The translations under genes were made by a program, and so were the position numbers. From assembly GCF_036567765.1 (NCBI RefSeq), contig NZ_DATCTU010000112.1, positions 1-64,000 of the forward strand: a stretch of DNA of 64,000 nt, given 5' to 3'. Shown piece after piece: positions 35,712-44,150 of this stretch. How positions within the stretch are numbered: the first letter of the stretch is position 1; the number at the start of each line of letters is the position of its first letter. Source of the DNA: Pseudobacteroides sp. GTDB lineage: Bacteria; Bacillota; Clostridia; Acetivibrionales; DSM-2933. The notes beneath the pieces are model-generated. The model saw only the letters and a list, made by a program, of their open reading frames with translations, ran no database searches and was not told the origin of the DNA.

Positions 35712-35921
35712 ATGGCCAGGCCAAAGGATTCTTACATAATAGAAGTTCACTATCCGCAAAGCAAAGGGGAACTTATTGAATTAAGAAGGAGAATGGGAAA
35801 GGCATATATTGAGTTTATAAGTGATTATATACTTGGTCTGCCTATATGTGATGGAGAAAAAAATAAACTATACTTGAAAATAGTAAATGAGTTAAAAAAT
35901 ACTGGTAAAAAGGTTGTGTAA
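35712..35921 (+). CDS. Small basic ORF upstream of the element's recombinase; candidate directionality factor
   Basis: A 69-residue basic protein (MARPKDSYIIEVHYPQSKGE..., then ELRRRMGKAYIEF) with no family I recognise. AGGGGGAG lies 7 nt upstream of the ATG. It ends 41 nt before the recombinase start, so the two are probably co-transcribed. Serine-integrase excision generally needs a small accessory protein of this size, and no other ORF in the element fits. That role is inference; it could instead be a regulator. Confidence 0.6.
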   Translation: MARPKDSYIIEVHYPQSKGELIELRRRMGKAYIEFISDYILGLPICDGEKNKLYLKIVNELKNTGKKVV

Positions 35922-35962
35922 ATTTTATATCTTAAAAATGATAATTGGATAAAGGATTGTTT

Positions 35963-37588
35963 ATGATGAAGGCAGCTATATATTCTAGGAAAAGTAAATT
36001 TACAGGCAAAGGTGAGAGTGTTGAAAATCAGATTCAGCTTTGCAAGGAATATGCCATAAAATACTTAAACTTTGATGAAAGTAACTTTCTTATTTATGAG
36101 GATGAGGGGTTTTCAGGAGGAAATACCAAAAGGCCTGAATTTCAAAAGCTGTTGAAGGATGCAGGTACCAACCAATTTCAAGTTTTAATTTGCTACAGAT
36201 TGGATCGTATCAGCAGAAACATATCTGATTTTTCACAACTTATCAATCATTTAAACAAACATAATGTAAATTTTGTATCTATAAGGGAGCAATTTGATAC
36301 AGCTACCCCTATGGGCCGTGCAATGATGTATATAGCATCAGTCTTTGCTCAGCTTGAGAGAGAAACTATTGCAGAAAGAATCAGGGACAACATGATCCAA
36401 TTGGCTAAAACCGGGAGATGGCTTGGGGGAATACCGCCTACAGGATATAAATCCGAGCCGGTTATTACGGTGGATAAAAATGGGAAGCAGCATAAAATGT
36501 TCAAGCTTGCACCAATTGAAGAAGAGATAAATATGATCAAGCTGATTTTTGATAAATACATAAGAATAAAGTCTATTTCAGGGGTTGAAAAATACCTGAT
36601 AGAGCATAATATTTTAACTAAGAACGGGGTAAACTTTCATACCGGCTCCTTAAGACCTATTTTGTCAAACCCTGTATATGCCATAGCAGATAAAAATTTA
36701 TATGAGTATTTATCAAAAAAGGATTATGATGTGTATTCGAATGCAGGGGAGTTTAACGGTGTTAATGGTTTGATTGCTTACAATAAAACCAGCCAACAAA
36801 ATAAGGAGCATAAGGACAGATACAGAGACTGCAGTGAATGGATAGTTGCTGTAGGGCTGCATCATGGGATAATTCCGTCTCAAACATGGATAAAAGCCCA
36901 GGAGCTGCTTTTACAGAATAAATCCAAGAGCTTGCGCAAGGTAAAAAGCACCGAATCATTGCTTTCAGGAATTTTAAGATGTTCAAGCTGTGGAGGCTAT
37001 ATGAGGCCCAAAACAGTTCAAAGAAAAAATGAAAATGGTCAGCAGGTATTTTATTATATATGTGAGCTGAAAGAAAAGAGCAAGAGGATTAGATGTTCCA
37101 TGCATAATATTAGCGGAAATACTTTAGATAGCTTGGTTTTAGATGAGCTAAAAAAAATAGCAGCAAAGGCTTTGCCTATATTTGAGGATATACAGGGAGG
37201 TAAAAAAGTAGTTTCATCTAATCAATCACCACTGCAGCTTGAGAAGGATGCACTTGAGAAAAGAATAGCTGAATTGGAATTGAGAATCCAAAATTTAGTT
37301 TTCGCCATATCTAAAGGACACAAAGAAGTTATAGACATACTTACAAAAAACGTGGAGAAATATACCAAGCAAAAGGAAAACCTACAAATCAAAATGTTGA
37401 CTCTGGAAAACAAGGAAAGAGATAATGAGGATGGAAGGTATAATCCCGAGCTTACAGCTTACAGTCTGGGAAGCTTTAATGATAAAGCCTGGGAGCTTAT
37501 GGATGTTGAGGACAAAAGAAAGATCATGCGAAGTGTTGTGGATAGAATAATATGGAATGGTGAAAAGCTGGATATGATTTTATATTAG
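35963..37588 (+). CDS. Large serine recombinase of the sigK element (SpoIVCA-like)
   Basis: A 541-residue large serine recombinase, presumably the enzyme that excises this element. AAIYSRKSKFTGKGESVENQ gives the nucleophile Ser11. ICYRLDRISRN and FAQLERETIAERIRDNM are conserved catalytic-domain segments. The Recombinase domain covers about 155-290. A zinc ribbon CSSCGGYMRP...C...C lies near 338-380, with a coiled coil at about 415-480. I choose ATG 35963 (AAAGGA 7 nt upstream) over TTG 35945, which lacks an SD. It stops 30 nt before the right junction, as expected for an integrase next to its att site. Confidence 0.9.
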   Translation: MMKAAIYSRKSKFTGKGESVENQIQLCKEYAIKYLNFDESNFLIYEDEGFSGGNTKRPEFQKLLKDAGTNQFQVLICYRLDRISRNISDFSQLINHLNKHNVNFVSIREQFDTATPMGRAMMYIASVFAQLERETIAERIRDNMIQLAKTGRWLGGIPPTGYKSEPVITVDKNGKQHKMFKLAPIEEEINMIKLIFDKYIRIKSISGVEKYLIEHNILTKNGVNFHTGSLRPILSNPVYAIADKNLYEYLSKKDYDVYSNAGEFNGVNGLIAYNKTSQQNKEHKDRYRDCSEWIVAVGLHHGIIPSQTWIKAQELLLQNKSKSLRKVKSTESLLSGILRCSSCGGYMRPKTVQRKNENGQQVFYYICELKEKSKRIRCSMHNISGNTLDSLVLDELKKIAAKALPIFEDIQGGKKVVSSNQSPLQLEKDALEKRIAELELRIQNLVFAISKGHKEVIDILTKNVEKYTKQKENLQIKMLTLENKERDNEDGRYNPELTAYSLGSFNDKAWELMDVEDKRKIMRSVVDRIIWNGEKLDMILY

Positions 37589-37621
37589 TTTATTTGTTTC
37601 CGCACTAAAAGTATTGCAAAT

Positions 37622-37984
37622 GAGATACTTATGCATATAAGATCAACCAAGAAAAATCAGAGCGAGGTTTCACTTCAGGATCCCATAGGAGTAGATAGAG
37701 AGGGCAATGAAATAACCCTAATCGATGTAATTGGTGATAATTCCGAGTCTGTTGTTGATGAAGTTGATCTCAAGATGCAGGTCGTAAGGCTGTATAACAA
37801 AATGAAAGCGGTATTAAAAAACAGGGAGAAAATAGTATTGGAACTCCGATACGGGCTTTTAAGCGGTGTAGGCAAAACTCAGCGTGAAGTAGCTTCTATG
37901 CTTGGTATATCCAGGTCATATGTATCGAGAATAGAGAAAAAGGCTATAAAAAAACTAAATAAAGAATTAAAAGTTGAGAATTGA
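37622..37984 (+). CDS. sigK: sigK 3' segment (sigma region 3-4), interrupted
   Basis: The C-terminal half of sigma-K (SpoIIIC-equivalent). EILMHIRSTKKNQSEVSLQDPIGVDREGNE continues region 2 into 3, and region 4 follows (REKIVLELRYGLLSG, TQREVASMLGISRSYVSRIEKKA helix-turn-helix). In the unrearranged chromosome it lacks a promoter and SD; the ATG at 37631 could only make an inactive fragment. Fused to the 5' segment it gives 114 + 120 = 234 residues, close to the 241 of B. subtilis SigK. Confidence 0.92.
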   Translation, partial: EILMHIRSTKKNQSEVSLQDPIGVDREGNEITLIDVIGDNSESVVDEVDLKMQVVRLYNKMKAVLKNREKIVLELRYGLLSGVGKTQREVASMLGISRSYVSRIEKKAIKKLNKELKVEN

Positions 37985-38000
37985 AGATAATATACTTATT

Positions 38001-38048
38001 ATCCCCAAAAGCACTGGTTAACCCTGCTTTTGGGGATGCTCATTTTGT
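38001..38048. terminator. Terminator after sigK
   Basis: ATCCCCAAAAGC / GCTTTTGGGGAT, a 12-bp perfect stem with a 13-nt loop, lies 17 nt after the sigK stop and between convergent genes. Confidence 0.8.
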
Positions 38049-38050
38049 TC

Positions 38051-38133
38051 ATGTCTAAGAAATTATGGTGCATGCTGCACCACAATTTCCCACGACAACG
38101 ACTAAGGTTGCAAAATCACAAGCGATTTTGTTC
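38051..38133 (+). repeat. R1 dispersed repeat (copy c)
   Basis: ATGTCTAAGAAATTATGGTG...CACCACAATTTC hairpin, CACGACAACGACTAAGGTTG linker, then the CAAAATC...GATTTTG hairpin. Same order as 60530-60620; immediately 3' of the CBM gene. Confidence 0.75.
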
Positions 38134-38444
38134 TATAGCCTTGATTGAACTTCAAAAGTGTAGTTTCTTCCGCCATTATTGTCCCAATTGTTTGCACAAT
38201 CTTTAAATACCATTTTAAGAGGCTTGTCGTCTGATACGGGCAAACTTGCTTCAAACCCCTCTTCTGTTTTTTCCATTTTTATATCTTTAGTATTTTCCCA
38301 AGTATCTCCATAACCAACATGCATATAAACCGATTTGGCACCTGAGTTGCTTAATATTCCTTTGTAGGTTACAGATGCATTATCACCCTTGACAACAACA
38401 TTTGGTTTAATCAGAACTCCATTCTCATAGTACAAGTTATACAA
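38133..38444 (-). CDS. Small starch-binding-type (CBM25/53-like) protein
   Basis: A 103-residue protein consisting of one beta-sandwich domain. HVGYGDTWENTKDIKM, GFEASLPV and VFKDCANNWDNNGGRNY match the CBM25/CBM53 pattern with its Trp and NWDNN-x-G-x-(D/N)Y loop, which binds alpha-glucans. No signal peptide or catalytic domain. Start TTG 38444, from GGAGGG about 7 nt upstream; the in-frame ATG at 38510 lies upstream of that SD. Proximity to sigK, cwlJ and gerQ suggests a spore-associated protein. That is inference. Confidence 0.7.
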   Translation of the reverse strand: MYNLYYENGVLIKPNVVVKGDNASVTYKGILSNSGAKSVYMHVGYGDTWENTKDIKMEKTEEGFEASLPVSDDKPLKMVFKDCANNWDNNGGRNYTFEVQSRL

Positions 38445-38608
38445 AATTATATCCCTCCAACTATTTATAGATTTAATAATACTCATTAAAAGTGATGAAT
38501 TAAACTTCAATCATTCCTTAGTATTGGTTTCAAAAAAATAATTATTCTTTGTATCATAATGGTTGTTATGTAAATATAATATATAAAACACAGTTTAAGG
38601 TGATTAAG

Positions 38609-39052
38609 ATGGCATATTCAGAAAGAGAGTTATTTGCAAGACTCATAAAATGTGAGGCTGGCGGTGAAGGTATTGACGGCATGAAAGCAGTTGCTTCTGT
38701 TGTTATGAATAGGGTACATGTAGCATACGGTGAGTATTTAAGGACCGGTCAGGGAAACTTAAGAAGGGTAATTGAACAGCCATACCAGTTTACATGCCTT
38801 ATGCCGGAAGCATATGGAGAATATAATCCACAAACAGTCTGGTCCAATGAGCCTGAGCAGATTCATTATGACATTGCAGATTGGGCTCTTGCCGGTAATG
38901 TGCACTGGGGTGCCGGAGACTGTCTTTGGTATTATAATCCCTTTAGTGCTATATGCTCCGATTATTTCCCAGCCACAAGAACAGGGAGCTATTTTAACAG
39001 GGTCGGGGAACACTGCTTCTACTTACCGACTCCCCTATATGCAGAAACATAA
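38609..39052 (+). CDS. cwlJ: Spore cortex-lytic cell wall hydrolase, CwlJ/SleB family
   Basis: A 147-residue Hydrolase_2 domain with no signal peptide, as in CwlJ and unlike exported SleB. The N-terminus ELFARLIKCEAGGEGIDGMKAVASVVMNR contains the catalytic Glu (KCEAGGE), and the rest (GAGDCLWYYNPF, GEHCFYLP) is typical. CwlJ degrades spore cortex during germination after assembly in the coat. I start at ATG 38609 with AAGGTG upstream; an earlier ATG at 38549 lacks an SD. The next gene is gerQ, whose product positions CwlJ in Bacillus. Confidence 0.88.
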   Translation: MAYSERELFARLIKCEAGGEGIDGMKAVASVVMNRVHVAYGEYLRTGQGNLRRVIEQPYQFTCLMPEAYGEYNPQTVWSNEPEQIHYDIADWALAGNVHWGAGDCLWYYNPFSAICSDYFPATRTGSYFNRVGEHCFYLPTPLYAET

Positions 39053-39185
39053 TATTTCTATTAAGAGCATTTTTAGTAATCTATGCTTTTGATTTATAAA
39101 AATTTCGAAAGAAAAATAAGAAATCTTAGAGTACCAAAATTTGATTAAATGATTGACCAAATTTATTAAACAAGGAGGAATTTTT

Positions 39186-39638
39186 GTGACATATCCACCT
39201 ATTATGCGTCCATGCGGTAGTTCTTACGGCAATGGGTCTAGCGGTATGCAAAACTTTACTAATGGAACTGAGCAAGCAGCAGGTATGATGCCTGCACTGC
39301 CTGCAGGTACAATGCCTGCTTTACCGACAGGTATGCCTACAGGATACTCAGCGGGTCCTGCTCTAAGTCCTGGAGTTGCCGGGCAGCAAGTACATGGTAA
39401 TTCTATTCCGGTACCGTCAACTGTTCAGAGCACCATGTTTACACCGGGATTTCTTACGACTCAGATAGGAAAGCTTATGCGAGTTGAGTTTTTAATAGGC
39501 ACAAACGGGCCTTTGATTGACAGGGTAGGAACCCTGATAGCTGTCGGAGCAAGTTATATTCTATTAAGACCAACAGGCTCAGACGATGTCCTATTGTGTG
39601 ACATTTATTCAATAAAATTTGTAACTATATTGCTGTAA
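39186..39638 (+). CDS. gerQ: Spore coat/germination protein GerQ
   Basis: A 150-residue protein. The N-terminal third is Gly/Met/Pro/Ala-rich (residues about 30-75, MPALPAGT-type repeats). The C-terminal GerQ domain is FTPGFLTTQIGKLMRVEFLIG...DRVGTLIAVGASYILLRP..., strongly conserved in Bacillus GerQ (YwdL), which anchors CwlJ and is crosslinked in the coat. GTG 39186 follows AAGGAGG by 7-8 nt; ATG 39153 lies ahead of the SD. Adjacent to cwlJ, as in several Bacillus species. Expected SigK/SigE control is by family knowledge. Confidence 0.9.
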   Translation: MTYPPIMRPCGSSYGNGSSGMQNFTNGTEQAAGMMPALPAGTMPALPTGMPTGYSAGPALSPGVAGQQVHGNSIPVPSTVQSTMFTPGFLTTQIGKLMRVEFLIGTNGPLIDRVGTLIAVGASYILLRPTGSDDVLLCDIYSIKFVTILL

Positions 39639-39654
39639 AACTGTACAAAAAACT

Positions 39655-39714
39655 TATTATTCTTTTTATAAAAATGATGTTTTACAAGCACCAATTTTTA
39701 TAAAAAGAATAATA
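39655..39714. repeat. 21-bp perfect inverted repeat
   Basis: 39655-39675 and 39694-39714 are exact inverses (AT-rich, centred on TTTTTATAAAAA) around an 18-nt spacer. It may act as a gerQ terminator; it is only 33 nt upstream of the 37-residue ORF. Confidence 0.6.
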
Positions 39715-39747
39715 TATAGTATCATAAATTTATGGAGGTAATCAATA

Positions 39748-39861
39748 ATGTCTAACGGTTTATTTAAAGGATTTCTAGGTGACAACAGCGAAATATTATT
39801 CTTTATACTCATTTTCTTGTTACTGTTCTTCAACGGAAAAAACTACGATGTATGTGATTAA
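39748..39861 (+). CDS. 37-residue hydrophobic peptide
   Basis: Starts MSNGLFKGFLGDNSEILFF, then a single hydrophobic stretch LIFLLLFF and a polar tail ending NYDVCD. TATGGAGG lies 7 nt upstream. Its size, single membrane segment and position after gerQ resemble small spore-expressed membrane peptides (YjcZ type), though I cannot assign the family. It is followed by a strong terminator. Confidence 0.65.
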   Translation: MSNGLFKGFLGDNSEILFFILIFLLLFFNGKNYDVCD

Positions 39862-39895
39862 TAAGCTATAAGACTATTGAATCTAGGTAGTACTT

Positions 39896-39938
39896 AAAAA
39901 GTCAAGGAGATAGGGATAGACTATCTCCTTGACTTTTT
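39896..39938. terminator. Bidirectional terminator
   Basis: AAAAAGTCAAGGAGATAG and its inverse CTATCTCCTTGACTTTTT flank a 7-nt loop: 18-bp perfect stem with A and T tracts, between convergent genes. Confidence 0.9.
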
Positions 39939-39974
39939 ATGGATAAATGTTTTGTTATTGTTGCAAATAATGGT

Positions 39975-41579
39975 TTATCGTAAATACTGCATGATGTTAT
40001 CCCAAAATCCCTTTCCAGAATTAAGTTCATTCTTAAAGGACTCGAGTTCATTTGCTACAATTTCATCAAGTACTTTTTGACCCATGATTTCCACTGGTGC
40101 CACTTCATCTGTGAAAACTAACTTGGATTCGTTGATCTCTGTAAGGTTTGCCTTAACATATTCGGAAATTCCTTTTAAAGGATTTTGTTTTTCAATACTC
40201 TCAGAGTTGTTTAGAAAAAAGTTTAGAGAGTTTTCATCCCTTGATGCAAACACTATGGTATTAGTGGAGTTATTCAATTCGCATTTGTACACTTTTTCCA
40301 TTTGGCTTTTTATTGTTTGACAAATATAGTCATTGATCTGAGAGTCTTTCTTAGAGCGGATATTAATATTTACTACAATTATGCCGTCAGGCTTCAAGCT
40401 TTCTTTTAACAATGCGAAGAATTCCTTGGTAGACATATGGAACGGTATTGTTATGTCGTGATATGCATCTACCATTATAAGATCATACTTTTTATCCTTA
40501 TGAGTGTTTAAAAACGTCCTTCCGTCATTTATATAGATGTTGGCTTCATTATCTTTTAAATTAAAATACTTTTTTGAAAGATCCACTATCTTGGGATCAA
40601 TCTCAACACCGTCCGTATTGACATTGGGAAAAAAGTGCTTTAGCTGTTTTGCATAAGTACCTGTCCCAAGGCCTAATATAAGAACATCTTTACTGGAATT
40701 GAAATTAACATTCTTCATAAACAGTGGAGCCATAAGTGCGTAATCATAGTAAAGGTTGGTAATAACGCTGTTCTTCTTGTATATTGACTGGACACCAAAT
40801 GCCACATTTGTTGATAGTATAACGGACTTTGAATCCTCTGAGACCTGAAGGTAATTGTACTTGGATTCACCTTCATAGACTATGTTTTGCTTCCAGAAGG
40901 CATATGAATCATGAAATGGTATGACAGTCAAAGCCAATATGATAACGCTTGATATTATGGATTTTGCAAGTCTTATCCTTTTTGAGACAAAGTAATAGAG
41001 GCAAATTAGGTTTAGGATAAGGGAAAATATAAGGAAAGTCTTGCTGGTTCCTACAAGGGGTATTGTGATAAATGTAGGTATAAAGGTCCCTATAATGCTT
41101 CCAATGGTGGAAAGTGCATATATTTCGCCTGCGGTTTTCCCGCTTTTATTTATATCTGTTATGCCTAGTTTTACCAGATATGGGGTGACCATGCCCAGTA
41201 TTACAAGTGGAATGGAAAATATGATAAGACAAGACAAAATTGATCCCGATACAACAAGATTGTCAGGGGAAACCCACATAAAAATTGTTACAGAAAGAAT
41301 AATTATATATTTTCCTACAAAAGGGATAAGCCCTATATAAATAGCGGCGGCCCATATAAGAGCATAGAGTCTGTCCATGCTGTTATATTTGTCGGCAGAT
41401 CTTCCTCCTAATATGTTACCAAGACTCATAGAAATCATTATAAGACCTATAACAATAGTCCAAATTATACTGGATGTACCGAAGGTAGGTGCAAGTAGTC
41501 TTGTTGCACTCAGTTCTACAGCCATTACCGACATTCCGCAGAAGAATGCGGTAAGATAAATATATATGTTTTTACTCAT
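39975..41579 (-). CDS. Membrane-fused spermidine-synthase-like protein
   Basis: About 534 residues. Residues 1-220 contain roughly seven hydrophobic segments resembling half of an MFS-type transporter. The C-terminal part is a spermidine/spermine-synthase-like Rossmann fold: LILGLGTGTYAKQL (about 305), DGVEIDPKIVDLSKKYF, DGRTFL and YDLIMVDAYHD. The aminopropyl-transferase active Asp region is present in outline, but polyamine-site residues cannot be verified by eye. Substrate uncertain. The start is ATG 41579, after GGGGGA; a 4-codon-longer start overlaps that SD. Confidence 0.8.
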   Translation of the reverse strand: MSKNIYIYLTAFFCGMSVMAVELSATRLLAPTFGTSSIIWTIVIGLIMISMSLGNILGGRSADKYNSMDRLYALIWAAAIYIGLIPFVGKYIIILSVTIFMWVSPDNLVVSGSILSCLIIFSIPLVILGMVTPYLVKLGITDINKSGKTAGEIYALSTIGSIIGTFIPTFITIPLVGTSKTFLIFSLILNLICLYYFVSKRIRLAKSIISSVIILALTVIPFHDSYAFWKQNIVYEGESKYNYLQVSEDSKSVILSTNVAFGVQSIYKKNSVITNLYYDYALMAPLFMKNVNFNSSKDVLILGLGTGTYAKQLKHFFPNVNTDGVEIDPKIVDLSKKYFNLKDNEANIYINDGRTFLNTHKDKKYDLIMVDAYHDITIPFHMSTKEFFALLKESLKPDGIIVVNINIRSKKDSQINDYICQTIKSQMEKVYKCELNNSTNTIVFASRDENSLNFFLNNSESIEKQNPLKGISEYVKANLTEINESKLVFTDEVAPVEIMGQKVLDEIVANELESFKNELNSGKGFWDNIMQYLR

Positions 41580-41645
41580 GGTATCCCCCATTTTTTCTGT
41601 AATAGTATGATGCTAAATTTAAAGTGATAAATCAAGTACATGTAA

Positions 41646-44132
41646 TCAATCGGTTAAAAATATAATCCCATATTCATTACTTGAGTTGTCTTTAAATTCC
41701 TCGGCCTTATAGCCTTCCGCAGATTTAACTAAAATGTAGTAACTGCCAGGCTCCAGTTCCATTGTCAAGTTCTGGGTTTTTAATTCGCTTTCAACCTGAG
41801 AAACGCTTTTGGCAATTTGCTTGCCATTGCTGTCAATTAGTATAATACTTAAATCATCTTGGGACTCTTCAGTAAGAAATGCTCCCTCGCTTATGCCTAC
41901 AAGGATAACTTTACATTTATTAGTCAAATTAAATTTAAAGTAATCTAAATCCTTTTCATCTTTTATAGTCCCCTCCATAGTGGAGTTAGGAGGATAATCG
42001 GCAGCCTTTTCCAGAGTGTTATTAGGCTCAGATTCTTCAAAAACCGATTCTTCCCTGCTTGCTGCTAAAAGCGGAATCATTGCTGCTGTTGGGAATAGTT
42101 TTTTAACGCTGTTTATGGGCACCGCGAAATTGATATTCTGGGTGTTGGCCATAGACATGGTAGTAATACCTATTACCTCGCCATAGGAGTTTATGAGAGG
42201 ACCGCCGCTGTTACCAGGAGAGATGGCAGCACTGGTCTGGATATAACTCATTCCAAATAACACCCTAAGTCCGCTGACAATACCTGTCGATACTGAGTTT
42301 TGCAGCTCAAGGGGATTTCCGATGGCAACAACTTCTTCAGCCAGCTCAAGTTTGTCGGAATCTCCAAGGCTTAAGAATGGTAAGTTGGATGTATTTTTGA
42401 GTTTTAGTATAGCTATGTCTCTCATCACGTTATAGTTTAAAATATATTCAACATCATATGTTGTACTGTTGTTGACACTGCATTTGATAGTTGTGGCTCC
42501 TTCTATAACGTGGTAATTTGTTACTATTATACCGCTGCTTTCAATATTAAACCCTGTGCCTGAACCTATGGGCTCACCATCTTCATCAAAAGTTTTGATT
42601 AGGTAAATTGCTTCAGTATGCTTTGCAATGTCCTTTGGGCTAAGGGTGGCCTGAGGCCGCGGAACCGATGTAACTGTAATTGGCATCGGGGTAGAGGAGG
42701 TGGTTCCTGGAATAAAGGTCTGTATATCTTGGAATATGCCCTCTTTATCCATGTTTTGCTTAACTGAACCGTCAGTTTTTACTCTGAATTCCTTTGATTT
42801 GATATCAATCTTCTCGCTAATTTCATTATCTTCATCAGATTCCATATCCTCATTGGAATTTATATCTTCATCAGGTATATCCATATCAGATAAGCTTTTA
42901 GGCATTACATAGCTTGTATAATATATCCAATCTCCCGATATGTTTAGGCTACCTTTAACTCCGGTACTAATCTTCTTTTTTTCACTTCCGTCTTCCTTGA
43001 TTTTATATAGGTTACCAAGAAAGTCGTTGTAATATATAAAGCCTTCAGAATAGTTTAAGGAATTTACCGAAGTACTCACAATCTTTTCAATGCCTGTTCC
43101 GTTGGTTTTAATTTTGTATATTCCTCTGTCCTCATCGTTAAATAAGCTGAAGATTAGTGTGTCTTTTGTGTTATTAAAATTTAGATTGCCTGTTATTTCC
43201 TCGCATAAAACCGACTCATCCTTGCCGTTTGTTCGCATGCGGCAAAGGTCACCGTCCCTTTCGAAAAATATCCATCCATTAGACACCACAAGATTGGACA
43301 CGGTATCGTCGCTGATTTTCTGACGGCCTTTACCATCTAAACGTATTTTATATGGTCTGTCATAATCGCTTTGGTTTATGTAGTAGATCCAATCATCAAC
43401 AATGGAGGCATATAAAACCTTATCAGAGGTTATTTTAGTGGATGAGGTGCCGTTGAGCTTCATCCTGTAAAGTCTGTCTCTCTCGCTTTCTACAGGGTAT
43501 TTCTCAGAGTATACGAAATACATCCAATCTCCAACAATATTTATGAATGATACTGGGTTTCCGTTGATTTTTACTTTTTCAGAACTTCCATGCTTTATTT
43601 TATAAGTGCCTAAGTTATAGAAGGAAATATAATCATAGTCACCGCTTGAACATACATAACCCTCGTTATTAATATTTCCTGAGGTGTTGTATGTCTTTTC
43701 AACAAGATCATCTGTTGAAATGTTGATGGTTCTTGTACCATTATCCCATTCAACCTTGGCACCAAAGGCCTCTCCCACAAACCGCAGAGGAACAAGTGTC
43801 CGGCCTTTTGTTATACTTGGTGAGGCATCTAAAACAACCGGAGTATCGTTAATAAAGCCTTTTTTATCTCCGATTTTAAGTTTTACCACCTTTCCGCTTC
43901 TGGTTGCTGTAATGGATTTTGTCTTGTCGTTCCATTCAACGTATGCATCAAGACATTCAAAAATATCCCTCATTGGGACCAAGGTCCTGCCCGAGGACAC
44001 TACAGGTGCAGTGTCCATTGTAAGGGCTTTTCCTCTTACTATCACCTTTATTTTTGCAGGAGCAGCATAGGAACTGGTTGAAAGAAACAATTGCAGCATT
44101 AAAAATGCAAATAGTAATAATATTTTTTTCAT
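41646..44132 (-). CDS. Secreted HtrA-like serine protease, paralogue of the 12.8-kb gene
   Basis: An 828-residue exported protein. Signal peptide (about 1-23), two stalk repeats (GRTLVPMRDIFECLDAYVEW, GRTLVPLRFVGEAFG), WIYY-type propeller repeats (about 150-400) and an acidic Glu/Asp/Ser-rich insert (about 408-440) not present in the paralogue. The S1C protease domain has TNYHVIEG (His), RDIAILKL (Asp) and SPGNSGGP (Ser). A C-terminal PPC-like domain ends the protein. Start ATG 44132 with GAGGTG upstream. It is followed on the same strand by no close gene and preceded 18 nt away by the stalk-SBP gene. Confidence 0.87.
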   Translation of the reverse strand: MKKILLLFAFLMLQLFLSTSSYAAPAKIKVIVRGKALTMDTAPVVSSGRTLVPMRDIFECLDAYVEWNDKTKSITATRSGKVVKLKIGDKKGFINDTPVVLDASPSITKGRTLVPLRFVGEAFGAKVEWDNGTRTINISTDDLVEKTYNTSGNINNEGYVCSSGDYDYISFYNLGTYKIKHGSSEKVKINGNPVSFINIVGDWMYFVYSEKYPVESERDRLYRMKLNGTSSTKITSDKVLYASIVDDWIYYINQSDYDRPYKIRLDGKGRQKISDDTVSNLVVSNGWIFFERDGDLCRMRTNGKDESVLCEEITGNLNFNNTKDTLIFSLFNDEDRGIYKIKTNGTGIEKIVSTSVNSLNYSEGFIYYNDFLGNLYKIKEDGSEKKKISTGVKGSLNISGDWIYYTSYVMPKSLSDMDIPDEDINSNEDMESDEDNEISEKIDIKSKEFRVKTDGSVKQNMDKEGIFQDIQTFIPGTTSSTPMPITVTSVPRPQATLSPKDIAKHTEAIYLIKTFDEDGEPIGSGTGFNIESSGIIVTNYHVIEGATTIKCSVNNSTTYDVEYILNYNVMRDIAILKLKNTSNLPFLSLGDSDKLELAEEVVAIGNPLELQNSVSTGIVSGLRVLFGMSYIQTSAAISPGNSGGPLINSYGEVIGITTMSMANTQNINFAVPINSVKKLFPTAAMIPLLAASREESVFEESEPNNTLEKAADYPPNSTMEGTIKDEKDLDYFKFNLTNKCKVILVGISEGAFLTEESQDDLSIILIDSNGKQIAKSVSQVESELKTQNLTMELEPGSYYILVKSAEGYKAEEFKDNSSNEYGIIFLTD

Positions 44133-44150
44133 TATACACCTCAAATTAGG

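Larger units (their letters stand above)
33827..37617 (+). mobile_element. sigK intervening (skin-type) element, 3,791 bp
   Basis: Left junction GTATAGAAAATG (33820-33831) and right junction GTATTGCAAATG (37611-37622) are a 10/12 direct repeat. Recombination in the shared AAATG joins GAA AAT G to AG ATA CTT ATG and restores CIENEILMHIRSTKK, matching conserved SigK. Crossing over left of AAATG would give CIANE instead, so AAATG is the favoured core. The element encodes a TM1266-like protein (-), a Gfo/Idh oxidoreductase (+), a 69-residue ORF (+) and a large serine recombinase (+). No phage structural or replication genes are seen. Excision in the sporulating mother cell is expected by analogy with Bacillus and C. 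difficile. Confidence 0.9.
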
